Below, one piece after another: positions 1-7,808 of a DNA stretch of 64,000 bases (within the stretch, counting starts at the first letter, position 1; every line of letters begins with the position of its first letter). The notes beneath the pieces were generated by a model. That model saw nothing but the letters and a program-made list of their open reading frames with translations, was not told the DNA's origin and ran no database searches. Both the position numbers and the translations under genes were made by a program. The stretch is from an uncultured Parabacteroides sp. (GTDB lineage: Bacteria > Bacteroidota > Bacteroidia > Bacteroidales > Tannerellaceae), in assembly GCA_949295065.1 (NCBI GenBank), contig CASFJQ010000004.1, positions 25,355 through 89,354 on the forward strand, written 5' to 3'.

Positions 1-1
1 T

Positions 2-178
2 AATGAGCAAAAAGAAGTTACAGAAACAGCTGTACTTGATCCCAAAACTGGAAATTATGGTATTCATATCCCGAAAGGGCAGTGGCATACATTGGAAGTT
101 CTTGAAAGCGGTTCTATGATTTTCGAGGTGAAAGACGGGCCATATAAACCGTTTGCTCCTGAAGATGTGCTTCAATAG
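2..178 (+). CDS. WbuC-family cupin-fold protein, C-terminal end (partial)
   Basis: An open frame enters from the left edge and ends at TAG (176-178), leaving 58 residues. The visible part contains GIHIPKGQWHTLEVLESGS and FEVKDGPYKP. A proline/glycine turn, a His in the 'P.G.WHT' strand and the 'FEVKDGPY' ending are typical of the C-terminal half of WbuC-type cupin proteins, small single-domain beta-barrels often found near surface-polysaccharide genes. The N-terminal half and the upstream neighbours are outside the window, so pathway context cannot be judged. The family call rests on this motif alone. The frame shows no sign of decay. Confidence 0.6.
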   Translation, partial: NEQKEVTETAVLDPKTGNYGIHIPKGQWHTLEVLESGSMIFEVKDGPYKPFAPEDVLQ

Positions 179-224
179 AATATTGGAGAATCTGAGGATT
201 TTTTTTCCGAATGAATATTATATC

Positions 225-369
225 AAAAAAGGTCGGCAGCTTTTTTCAGAAACACTACTATATTTTCTGAAAAAGATGCCGACCTTTTTTTACAAACATC
301 GCAGTCTTAATTTTGTAATGTCTATTGTTATTGTCTTATGCAGGGCTTTTTTACTTTTGCAAGTTTCAC
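225..369. repeat. REP-like dispersed repeat with long hairpin, copy 1
   Basis: The core (225-291) is a long imperfect hairpin: AAAAAAGGTCGGCA on the left pairs with the GCCGACCTTTTTTT arm, and an inner CTTTTTTCAG pairs with CTGAAAAAG. A second copy lies at 57381-57525, with the same hairpin and a similar right flank (GTCTTAA...GTAATG...TTTTTTACTTTT..AGTTTCAC). Either strand gives a stem followed by a T-run, so it can act as a bidirectional terminator. It follows the cupin stop by about 45 bp. The rest of 179-581 is AT-rich and holds no convincing gene. Confidence 0.7.
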
Positions 370-581
370 CTTATTTATATATTTATGATTATCAGATAAT
401 TCATGTGATTTTAGAACATTCTTTAACATCCCGTAATTTACCATTCAGTATTAAGATTTTGAATGTTATATATTGATTCGCATTACTGCCTTATATTTTA
501 CTATAATCAAATAATCGGTTAAATCAAGTTAAATCTGGAGAAAAATATATGTTCTACAACATGGATATTAAAAATCTTATA

Positions 582-589
582 TATCTTTG
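582..589 (+). promoter_or_regulatory. Bacteroidales -7 promoter element for the 51-aa small gene
   Basis: TATCTTTG matches the TAnnTTTG -7 consensus of Bacteroides. It lies 101 bp before the small ORF at 690, so the transcript would carry a leader of roughly 90 nt. No clear TTTG -33 box is seen. Confidence 0.5.
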
Positions 590-640
590 CATCGTATTTA
601 AGGCAGAAAAGATAAGTTTAGGTTAATTATTAATTTATTT

Positions 641-669
641 CCCTGGTGAGGGAAATCCCTTTGCCGGGG
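641..669 (+). promoter_or_regulatory. GC-rich hairpin in the leader of the small ORF
   Basis: In otherwise AT-rich DNA, CCC..GG..AGGG pairs with CCCT..CC.GGGG across a four-base AAAT loop. The stem ends 20 bp before the ATG at 690, close enough to affect ribosome access. It matches no named riboswitch that I can identify by eye. Confidence 0.4.
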
Positions 670-689
670 AATTCTAAAACAGAAAAATT

Positions 690-845
690 ATGTTAGTGGA
701 AAATGAAAAGGATATGCGAACATTGGCAATGTTGCGCTATCAGGCAGAACGTTATCAAGCTATGGGAAAAGGTTCTATGTGCCAGTTGTTGAACGCCGAA
801 ATCCGTCGTTTGACAAGACAACAGCTTAATTCAGTAAAGAACTGA
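690..845 (+). CDS. Small uncharacterised protein (51 aa)
   Basis: This 51-codon ORF runs from ATG 690 to TGA 843-845. The product is a soluble, basic, helix-prone peptide that starts MLVENEKDMRTLAML, contains RYQAERYQAMGKGSM, and ends RRLTRQQLNSVKN. It has no signal peptide, membrane span or metal-binding motif. Support for a real gene is a -7 element at 582, a structured leader and, downstream, hairpins including a T-run terminator at 946-987. The reading frame uses ordinary codons and no overlapping frame is better. I do not recognise a family. It could be a conserved Bacteroidales small protein or, less likely, chance. Confidence 0.55.
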   Translation: MLVENEKDMRTLAMLRYQAERYQAMGKGSMCQLLNAEIRRLTRQQLNSVKN

Positions 846-899
846 TTAGCTGTTGATTTTTAGATTATTAATTTGAAGATGTATTTGAAAAGAAGTAAT

Positions 900-934
900 A
901 TCTCTTACCACCGTTAAACGGTATGGTGAGAGAT
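900..934 (+). other. Stable hairpin upstream of a terminator
   Basis: ATCTCTTACCA pairs with TGGTGAGAGAT around an inner CCG/CGG step with a TTAAA loop. It lies between the small ORF and the terminator at 946. It may be part of a structured 3' UTR or a small RNA. Confidence 0.45.
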
Positions 935-945
935 GATGATGGAGG

Positions 946-987
946 GACTTTCAGCGAGGTTTTACGCGGAAGGTCTTTTTTGTTTTT
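946..987 (+). terminator. Intrinsic terminator after the small ORF
   Basis: GACTTTC..CG pairs with CG..GAAGGTC, followed directly by TTTTTTGTTTTT. It closes the short transcription unit that holds the 51-aa ORF and separates it from the lipoprotein gene at 1061. Confidence 0.65.
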
Positions 988-1060
988 ATATGTTACCAGA
1001 ACATTAGTAATAGTATATCTGTTATTAATAATGTAAAAGCAAATAAGAAATCCATATATT

Positions 1061-1465
1061 ATGAATAAACTTTTATTATTGTTAGTTTTAATGCTTACTT
1101 CCTGTGCCGTAAATAATAGCAAAAAAGAGAGTGCCGAAGGGAATATAACAGAGAATAATGTAAATTCCGAGAATAATAATGTTTCAGATAAATCAAAAGG
1201 AATAATACATTGTATGAGCGGTGTTGTTTGCATTGGTCATGAAGTTCGTTCATTCAAGCCTGATGATTCGGAAGAAGAATTTTGGATAATTGACAAAACC
1301 GGAACATTGAATCAAAAATATGATAGCATAACCGGAGGAATGAAAAATGGAAAGCCTTTGCGTGCAACATTAAAACTGGAATATGATGGAGTGTGGGAAG
1401 ATGGCTTTGCTGCTGAATATTCCGGTGTATATTTTGTTCGCGAAATAATAAAACTTGGAGAGTAA
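1061..1465 (+). CDS. NlpE-like lipoprotein (134 aa)
   Basis: The precursor starts MNKLLLLLVLMLTSC, a signal-peptidase-II lipobox with Cys15 as the acylated residue. A low-complexity Asn/Ser/Glu linker (about residues 16-48) follows, as is common for surface or periplasmic lipoproteins. The C-terminal half (about 50-134) contains GHEVRSFKPDDSEEEFWIID, resembling the OB-fold domain of NlpE-type lipoproteins, which often carry 'VRSF..C/D..D..YW..DKTG'. It probably sits in the outer membrane, facing the periplasm or the surface. Its role is unknown; NlpE of enterobacteria is an envelope-stress sensor, but the CXXC motif of NlpE is absent here. Confidence 0.6.
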   Translation: MNKLLLLLVLMLTSCAVNNSKKESAEGNITENNVNSENNNVSDKSKGIIHCMSGVVCIGHEVRSFKPDDSEEEFWIIDKTGTLNQKYDSITGGMKNGKPLRATLKLEYDGVWEDGFAAEYSGVYFVREIIKLGE

Positions 1466-1616
1466 TCAAATATTTAATTTTGGTAGTTTAATCTGTAAAT
1501 CGTATACAATCCTATATATTTATTTGAAATACTTTTGCTTGAAAAGGATTGGATGAAAATGGGATTCCTTGCCTGTTGATTCTTTTCGTTATGTCATATC
1601 ATTAAATAGTAAAAGT

Positions 1617-2699
1617 ATGAATTGGAAATTGCTGCTTCTTTCTGCATTGTTTATTGCAGAAATGGCTTATCCGTCGGTAAAAGGCGGAACAATAGAAAAT
1701 AATGTTTCAATAAATAATAAATTTATGGGAGAAAAATCAGATTATACTCTTGACTGGGATAAAACATTCCCGAAGAGTGACAAGGTGACGCATTCTAAAA
1801 TAAGTTTCCATAACCGTTATGGTATAACTCTTGTAGCTGATTTATATATTCCAAAGGATTCAGAAAACCGTAAATTGCCTGCAATAGCTGTTAGTGGACC
1901 TTTTGGAGCGGTAAAAGAACAGTCTTCCGGATTATACGCGCAGACTTTAGCTGAACGTGGTTTTATCACTATCGCATTTGATCCGTCTTATACTGGCGAA
2001 AGCGGAGGTGAGCCGAGGTATGTCGCTTCTCCGGATATAAATACTGAGGATTTCTGCGCAGCTGTTGACTATCTTTCTACAAGAGATGATGTGGACAGTG
2101 ACCGTATCGGAATTCTTGGAATTTGCGGTTGGGGAGGAATGGCTCTTAATGCAGCAGCAATTGATACACGAATAAAGGCTACAGTTGCTGTAACGATGTA
2201 TGATATGAGCCGCGTCAACGCAAATGGCTATTTTGATTCGATGGATGCTGATGCACGTTATGAATTGCGACGTCAGCTTAATGAACAACGAACTGAAGAC
2301 TATCGCAACGGAACATATTCACTTGCCGGTGGACTTCCGGATTCATTACCCGAAGATGCTCCTCAGTTTTTAAAAGACTATTTCGGTTATTACAAAACAG
2401 AAAGAGGATATCATAAACGCTCGCTCAATTCAAACAATGGTTGGAACAAAACATCTTCGTTGTCGTTTATCAATATGCCTTTACTTTCTTATAGCAGCGA
2501 AATCCGCAACGCTGTTCTTATGATTCATGGCGAAAAAGCTCATTCTCGTTATTTCAGTGAGGATGCTTTTAAGAAACTTAAAGGTGACAATAAAGAGTTG
2601 ATGATTATTCCTGATGCCAATCATGTAGATTTATACGACAATCTTAAAGTCATTCCTTTTGATAAGATAGAACATTTCTTTAATGAATATTTAAAGTAA
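1617..2699 (+). CDS. Alpha/beta hydrolase with Cys nucleophile elbow (dienelactone-hydrolase-like)
   Basis: This is a 360-residue protein from the ATG at 1617; an in-frame TTG at 1569 is a less likely start. The N-terminus is hydrophobic (MNWKLLLLSALFIAEMAYPS), suggesting export. The fold is alpha/beta hydrolase: strand-turn 'SGPFGAVKEQSS' with a possible oxyanion loop, the elbow GICGWGG with Cys where serine is usual, 'MIHGEKAHS' before the acid position, and DANHVDLYD with the likely catalytic His. Cys at the elbow is known in dienelactone hydrolases and in YcjY-like proteins. The substrate is unknown. The gene is monocistronic and convergent with the S9 peptidase. Confidence 0.75.
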   Translation: MNWKLLLLSALFIAEMAYPSVKGGTIENNVSINNKFMGEKSDYTLDWDKTFPKSDKVTHSKISFHNRYGITLVADLYIPKDSENRKLPAIAVSGPFGAVKEQSSGLYAQTLAERGFITIAFDPSYTGESGGEPRYVASPDINTEDFCAAVDYLSTRDDVDSDRIGILGICGWGGMALNAAAIDTRIKATVAVTMYDMSRVNANGYFDSMDADARYELRRQLNEQRTEDYRNGTYSLAGGLPDSLPEDAPQFLKDYFGYYKTERGYHKRSLNSNNGWNKTSSLSFINMPLLSYSSEIRNAVLMIHGEKAHSRYFSEDAFKKLKGDNKELMIIPDANHVDLYDNLKVIPFDKIEHFFNEYLK

Positions 2700-2715
2700 G
2701 AAATGTCTAAAAAAC

Positions 2716-2810
2716 AGGTCCGAACCTACGTTGCCGTGGGGTCGGACCTATTTTGATTTTATTACGGCCCCAATTGCCGATAGGTTCGGACTGCTTTGGG
2801 GTCGTAATTT
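2716..2810. terminator. Compound bidirectional terminator with alternative pairings
   Basis: Two adjacent hairpins lie between convergent genes: AGGTCCG (2716-2722) with CGGACCT (2743-2749), then ATTTTGATTTT; and TTACGGCCCCAA (2762-2773) with TTGGGGTCGTAA (2796-2807), then TTTTTG. GTCCGAACCTA in the first can instead pair with TAGGTTCGGAC (2780-2790) in the second, so the structures are mutually exclusive. Confidence 0.7.
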
Positions 2811-2840
2811 TTGTGTGTCTAATATTTTAAATATCAGTAA

Positions 2841-5315
2841 TTATAACTCTCTGTCGGGATACAACTCATTCCACCATTCCGGCTGTCCTTTAAGCCATTT
2901 GGCAAACCAAGCGAAGATTGTATTTTGCCATTTCACACGTTTGCTGTAGTCAAGAATATGATGATCCTGTCCGTCAACTTCAACAAGCTCCACTTCTTTA
3001 CCAAGTATTTTCAGAGCGGCAAACATCTGGATACTTTCTCCAACAGGAACATTAGTATCTACATTTCCATGAAGGAGCAGGAGAGGAGTATTAATCTTAT
3101 GAGCGTTAAACAGCGGACTGTGCTCTGTAAAGAACTCCGGATTGTTCCAAGGATAAGTTCCAGCATTGGCAACAGCACAATATCCGTAACCCCAATATCC
3201 TTCGCCCCAGTAACTGCTCAAAGCACTGATTCCGGCATGACTGATTGCCGCGGCAAAAATATCTGTTTTGGTTTGCAGATATTGAGTCATAAAACCACCA
3301 TAACTTGCGCCGATACATCCAATCTTTGTTTTGTCTATGAAAGGATGCTCTTTACAGAACAATTCTGTTCCGCGGATAATCTCATCGGCTGTTTTTGTTC
3401 CCCAGGCATTTACGTGTCTTGCTGAAAATTCCTGTCCATATCCTGTTGTACCGCTAGGATTCAGAATATATACTACGTATCCTTGTGCTGCATACATATG
3501 AGTTGCATAGCGTCCTTCCATTGTGCGGCTAGTCGGTGATGTTCCTCCATAATAATTCACAATAAGAGGATACTTTTTGTTCGGGTCGAAATTTGGTGGC
3601 AGATAAAATCTTCCCTGGATAGTTGTTCCGTCGGCAGATTTGAAATTCCAGTCCTTAACTTCTCCAAGAACAACATCTTTCAGCTTAGCAGATGAAAGGT
3701 CGTCAATCATTGTAGCCTTGTCGCTCTTGATATCATAAGCATACAGGCGATTTGCATTTGACGCACTTTGTCCGTAAGTCAACATCACAGATGCATTCTC
3801 AGCCAATGCATAATGCGAAACTACATCTTCAGGAATGTTAAGACGAGTGATTTCTCCTGTTTGAGGATTACATCTGAAAATACGCACATAATCTTCATCT
3901 TCTGCCTGAAGATAAATTTGTCCGTCAGCCTTACTCCATACTGCATTGTTTACGCTAGGATTGAAGTCTTTAGTAAGCGGGCGTGCTTCTTTAGTCGAGA
4001 GATTATATATGAAAAGCTGGCCGTCATAGCTGTTGGACATTTGTCCTTTCTTAATGTTAAGACCGATTTTTCCGAAACTTTCTCCCGAGCCGAAAACAAG
4101 AAGTTCTTTTCCATCCGGTGAGAATACTGCATGATTCAGATATTCTGCATCTTTCCAGATAGTCTCTGTCTTCATCGTCTGCAAATCAAGACAGAACAAT
4201 GAACTGCGAGAGAATGGCAGCGAAGTGTAAATTCTGTCTGATGTGCCGAAGAGCAAATATCTTCCGTCACTGCTTATATCATTAATGCCTGTTGTGTGAT
4301 TACCGAATGTAAGTCTCTGATACAGCCCGGTTTTTATGTCATATTTCCAAATGAAATATCTGTTTCTGAAACCAGGAATTCTGTCGGCTGGCTCAAGAAC
4401 TCGGATTATTTCCTTATCTTCTTTCGGACCTTCTTCTTTCACCATATAGAACAGTGACTTTTCGTCCGGTGAAACACTGAAAGAACCTTCAGGAATACCG
4501 CAAGCCATAACGCGTTCTTCTCCGTTTGCCGGATTTACGCATACAAGTTCGCGGCCGTCAATGCCATTACGTGTGATATAATAAAGGTTGCTTTTCGGCA
4601 TCCATTGTGCATAGGCAAGTTCTTTGCTCTGCAGAATAACTTTTCCGCTGATATCTCTTAATTGTCCGTATGAATCACTTTTCCCGCTTTCATATCTGTT
4701 GGTATATGAAATCAGAGCATATTTTCCGTCGGCAGAAAGACTTGCTCCAGATACATCTTTGCCATACATTACATCAGTTAGCTCATATCTCTTTTCTTTG
4801 TCAGTTGTAGCAACAACGACAGCTTCCGAGTCTGTTTTGTAAGTAACTTTTATTTCCGGTTTCTCAACATCTTTTGATGCTATATATTTAATCACAACTT
4901 CATATCTTCTTGGCTCAAGATTCAGCTCTGATTCTGCATTTACAAGTTTTCCGTTGATGAAAACCTGAAAACTTCCATTTCCCGAAACCTCAAGTTTACC
5001 TTTTGTGTATCGGTCACTGTTGAGATAGAACGAAAGCAAATGTAAAGCATAATCTGTTTCCGGAGTGCTGAATATAAACTTTCCGTCATTTCCGGCTTCT
5101 GAAATCTTTGAAGACTTAAGAGCTTGCTCAAAAGGAATGGAAGTTTTAAGCATTTCTTCAGCATTCAACTTTTTCCCTTGAACATTAAGACTGTCCGTCA
5201 TAATCGGCGAAGCGATACTTATCGGACCGGCATGTATGAACTTTTTCACTTCCACATTCTCCGCATACAACGAGCTGCATAGAAGAAGCGACGCTAATAG
5301 ATAATGTTTTTTCAT
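2841..5315 (-). CDS. S9 family (prolyl oligopeptidase) serine peptidase, secreted
   Basis: This 824-residue protein has an N-terminal signal peptide (MKKHYLLASLLLCSSLYA). A beta-rich N-terminal region (about 25-165) precedes a seven-bladed-type propeller (about 170-570, with repeated 'SxDGKYxLF' and 'FSPDGKELL' strands) and a C-terminal alpha/beta-hydrolase domain. The nucleophile elbow is GASYGG with Ser671. HGNVDTNVP gives Asp753 and GQDHHI gives His785 or His786. The layout matches secreted DPP-IV/POP-type S9 peptidases that degrade peptides in the periplasm. It is longer than usual because of the extra N-terminal domain. The gene is monocistronic and the exact exopeptidase class cannot be set by eye. 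Confidence 0.88.
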   Translation of the reverse strand: MKKHYLLASLLLCSSLYAENVEVKKFIHAGPISIASPIMTDSLNVQGKKLNAEEMLKTSIPFEQALKSSKISEAGNDGKFIFSTPETDYALHLLSFYLNSDRYTKGKLEVSGNGSFQVFINGKLVNAESELNLEPRRYEVVIKYIASKDVEKPEIKVTYKTDSEAVVVATTDKEKRYELTDVMYGKDVSGASLSADGKYALISYTNRYESGKSDSYGQLRDISGKVILQSKELAYAQWMPKSNLYYITRNGIDGRELVCVNPANGEERVMACGIPEGSFSVSPDEKSLFYMVKEEGPKEDKEIIRVLEPADRIPGFRNRYFIWKYDIKTGLYQRLTFGNHTTGINDISSDGRYLLFGTSDRIYTSLPFSRSSLFCLDLQTMKTETIWKDAEYLNHAVFSPDGKELLVFGSGESFGKIGLNIKKGQMSNSYDGQLFIYNLSTKEARPLTKDFNPSVNNAVWSKADGQIYLQAEDEDYVRIFRCNPQTGEITRLNIPEDVVSHYALAENASVMLTYGQSASNANRLYAYDIKSDKATMIDDLSSAKLKDVVLGEVKDWNFKSADGTTIQGRFYLPPNFDPNKKYPLIVNYYGGTSPTSRTMEGRYATHMYAAQGYVVYILNPSGTTGYGQEFSARHVNAWGTKTADEIIRGTELFCKEHPFIDKTKIGCIGASYGGFMTQYLQTKTDIFAAAISHAGISALSSYWGEGYWGYGYCAVANAGTYPWNNPEFFTEHSPLFNAHKINTPLLLLHGNVDTNVPVGESIQMFAALKILGKEVELVEVDGQDHHILDYSKRVKWQNTIFAWFAKWLKGQPEWWNELYPDREL

Positions 5316-5439
5316 GATTCAATTTATTACTTATCAGAAGACAAAAATATCAATAAATACAATTTTGACAATAAGCAAATAAGTAAAATCTATAACATAA
5401 AATAATAATTCCTTAGGAATACGATTAATAAAATTAGTG

Positions 5440-5447
5440 TATTTTTG
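5440..5447 (+). promoter_or_regulatory. -7 promoter element for the MATE gene
   Basis: TATTTTTG matches TAnnTTTG and ends 36 bp before the MATE start at 5484. It also argues against the upstream TTG at 5445 as a start, since that codon lies within the promoter. Confidence 0.5.
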
Positions 5448-5483
5448 CGCCCGATTTTTAGCAAGACAAAAATTATAAGAAAT

Positions 5484-6836
5484 ATGGCAACTTATAGAGA
5501 AATGACATCTGGAGCAGCTTTGCCCATTATTTTTGCTTTTACATTGCCTCTTTTGTTAGGCAATTTGCTACAGCAAACTTATTCTATGATTGATGCTGCG
5601 ATAGTCGGACAATATTTGGGAATAAATGCCTTGGCGTCGGTTGGAGCAAGCACTTCCGTGATTTTCCTTATTATTGGTTTTTGTAATGGCTGTTGCTGTG
5701 GTTTTGCTATTCCTGTAGCACAGAAATTCGGGGCAAGAGACTATGTTACGATGAGGCGTCTGGTGAATGTCAGTCTCCGCCTGGCAATGCTTATGTCTGT
5801 CCTTATAGCAGCTATTACGAGTTATTTCTGTTATGATATTCTGCATTTGATGCAGACACCGGAAAATATATTCCATGATGCATATCTATATTTGTTGGTC
5901 ACATTCATAGGAATACCTTGTACATTCTATTATAATTTGCTTTCAGGAATAATTCGAGCTTTGGGCGACAGCAAAACTCCTTTCTATTTCCTTTTGTTCT
6001 CCACTGTGCTTAATATTATCCTTGATTTATTCTGCATTCTCGTTCTTGGCTGGGGCGTTTTGGGTGCAGGTGTCGCAACGGTTGTTTCTCAGGGAATATC
6101 AGCACTTTTATGTTATATTTATATGATGCGGCGTTTCACAATCCTTCAAAGTTCTGCCGAAGAAAAAGTATTCGACAAAGGATTGGCTAATACATTGTTG
6201 GGAATTGGCATACCGATGGGACTTCAGTTTTCAATCACAGCCATTGGCAGCATAATGTTGCAAAGTGCCAACAATGCATTGGGCACAGCTTGTGTGGCTG
6301 CATTCACCACTGCGATGCGCATAAAAACATTCTTTATCTGCCCTTTTGAGAGTCTGGGAATTGCAATGGCAACTTTCAGCGGCCAGAATTATGGAGCAGG
6401 AAAACCTGAGCGAGTTTGGTTGGGAATAAAGGCAAGTATGCTAATGATGCTGATATATGCAGCTTCAATGTTCTGCGTGCTTATGTTGGGTTCGGGAAAA
6501 CTGGCGCTGCTATTTGTGGATTCTTCCGAAACTGAAATAATCAAGGATACAGTTCAGTTCCTTCATATATCTTGCACATTCTTCCCGGTGTTGGGTTTGC
6601 TTTGTATATTCAGATATACAATCCAAGGTGTGGGATTCACCAAATTGGCAATGCTTTCCGGAGTTTCCGAAATGATAGCACGAACAGTGGTCAGTTTATA
6701 TGCCGTTCCTGTGTTTGGCTATCTTGCCGTTTGCTATGGCGACCCGACAGCTTGGATTGCAGCAGATTTGTTTCTGCTTCCTGCTTTCTATTTCGTTTAT
6801 AAACGTATTAAAGGCACCATTCGCAGTAATCCTTGA
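5484..6836 (+). CDS. MATE-family efflux transporter
   Basis: The 450-residue product starts MATYREMTSGAALPIIFAF. It is almost wholly hydrophobic with about 12 predicted spans, in two homologous halves (about 15-175 and 240-400). Typical MATE features are 'IVGQYLGINALASVGAS' in helix 2, 'NLLSGIIRALGDSKTPFYF' in the first half and 'TFSGQNYGAGKPERV' in the second. MATE proteins export drugs and cationic metabolites using Na+ or H+ gradients; the substrate here is not predictable. The ATG at 5484 was chosen because the upstream TTG lies in the -7 box. The 3' end overlaps the convergent HAD gene by 29 bp. Confidence 0.9.
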   Translation: MATYREMTSGAALPIIFAFTLPLLLGNLLQQTYSMIDAAIVGQYLGINALASVGASTSVIFLIIGFCNGCCCGFAIPVAQKFGARDYVTMRRLVNVSLRLAMLMSVLIAAITSYFCYDILHLMQTPENIFHDAYLYLLVTFIGIPCTFYYNLLSGIIRALGDSKTPFYFLLFSTVLNIILDLFCILVLGWGVLGAGVATVVSQGISALLCYIYMMRRFTILQSSAEEKVFDKGLANTLLGIGIPMGLQFSITAIGSIMLQSANNALGTACVAAFTTAMRIKTFFICPFESLGIAMATFSGQNYGAGKPERVWLGIKASMLMMLIYAASMFCVLMLGSGKLALLFVDSSETEIIKDTVQFLHISCTFFPVLGLLCIFRYTIQGVGFTKLAMLSGVSEMIARTVVSLYAVPVFGYLAVCYGDPTAWIAADLFLLPAFYFVYKRIKGTIRSNP

Positions 6837-7446
6837 AGCTGAATTTCTCGAAGTTCGGGATTACTTTAAAGGCTTTGTCCGTCAATGTTTCCGCAGGATT
6901 TGTTGTGGAAAGAGCAATGACTCTCGCTCCGGCAGTATTTCCTGCCTGTATTCCGGCAAACGAATCCTCGAATACGATGCAGTCTTCCGCTTTTACGTTC
7001 AGTTTCGATGCTGCAAGCAGATAGCAGGAAGGGTCCGGTTTGCCGTGCTCGATTAAATCGGCAGTTACAACAACGTCAAACAAATCTTCAATGCCCAGTT
7101 TGCGGAATGCGCGTTTCACTTTCTCACGGTCAGAGCTTGTTACCAAAGCTGTTTTCACTCCGTTTTCTTTCAGCGACTTTACAAAGCTGATGGAACCGGG
7201 CATTTCCGGCAATTCCATTTTGCTTTCATATTCCGTCGATTCCTTTATTACCATTTGCCTGAATTCTTCGGTTCTGTCACCAAAATATTTCTTCAGAATA
7301 TTGGGCAAGGTTGTTCCTTTGATTACAGCGGCAAAATTCGGAATTCCCGTTCCATATCTTTCTCCGGCTTCGTTCCAGAAAATGTCATAAAGAGGTTCCG
7401 TGTCAACTATCACTCCGTCAAAATCAAAAAGTGCGCACTTTGTCAT
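6808..7446 (-). CDS. HAD-superfamily hydrolase, beta-phosphoglucomutase-like
   Basis: This 212-residue cytoplasmic enzyme shows all HAD motifs: DFDGVIVDTEP (nucleophile Asp8 and acid/base Asp10, with the DGV/DT cap signature), VTSSD (motif II), GKPDP (motif III Lys) and FEDSFAGIQAG (motif IV acid). The helical cap between motifs I and II and the GIQAG tail place it with beta-phosphoglucomutase, phosphoglycolate phosphatase and related sugar-phosphate enzymes. It ends inside the 3' end of the MATE gene on the opposite strand. The substrate is not determined. It appears to be a single-gene unit. Confidence 0.88.
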   Translation of the reverse strand: MTKCALFDFDGVIVDTEPLYDIFWNEAGERYGTGIPNFAAVIKGTTLPNILKKYFGDRTEEFRQMVIKESTEYESKMELPEMPGSISFVKSLKENGVKTALVTSSDREKVKRAFRKLGIEDLFDVVVTADLIEHGKPDPSCYLLAASKLNVKAEDCIVFEDSFAGIQAGNTAGARVIALSTTNPAETLTDKAFKVIPNFEKFSFKDYCEWCL

Positions 7447-7808
7447 TGTTCCAGTTTTAGAATTATAAAGTTTTTTGTCAGTCTCTTAAATTTCAAGAAG
7501 CCATTTTCGCAGTGGCTCCATTGAAATTATATTTCTAAATCGAATGCAAATGTAGGATAAAAATATTAACCGTGAATTATATCTTTCAATTTTAGGAAGC
7601 GACTTTTCGGATTTTGATTCACTGAAATATTCAATACAGAATGCAAAAAGCCAAAGGTTTAATCGGCATGGCGAATAAAAATGAAAATTAAGATTTCAGT
7701 TTTGATGTTCTTAAAAAAGAAGAAATACGCTGCCTGAAACAAGAAAATCTGCCATATATATTGTTTTCATTATATATATTAGCCATCACAAAAGAGGAGG
7801 TATAAAAT
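7447..7808. other. Intergenic region (362 bp) between divergent genes
   Basis: It separates the HAD gene (minus) from the secreted-protein gene (plus). One clear hairpin is seen at 7489-7527: ATTTCAA..GCCA pairs with TGGC..TTGAAAT. It lies 43 bp upstream of the HAD start. I see no gene, tRNA or good -7 match in the rest. Confidence 0.5.

Noticed and set aside
153-476. 107-codon plus-strand ORF across the REP-like hairpin
   Set aside because: It is Phe/Leu-rich low-complexity sequence from T-runs of the hairpin and starts inside the cupin gene.
868-1233. 121-codon minus-strand ORF overlapping the NlpE-like lipoprotein gene
   Set aside because: It is antisense to a lipoprotein with a clean lipobox, has low-complexity composition, and its 3' part covers hairpins.
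1947-2288. 113-codon minus-strand ORF within the alpha/beta hydrolase gene
   Set aside because: It is a shadow frame rich in Ile, Cys and Ser; the plus-strand frame has the conserved hydrolase motifs.
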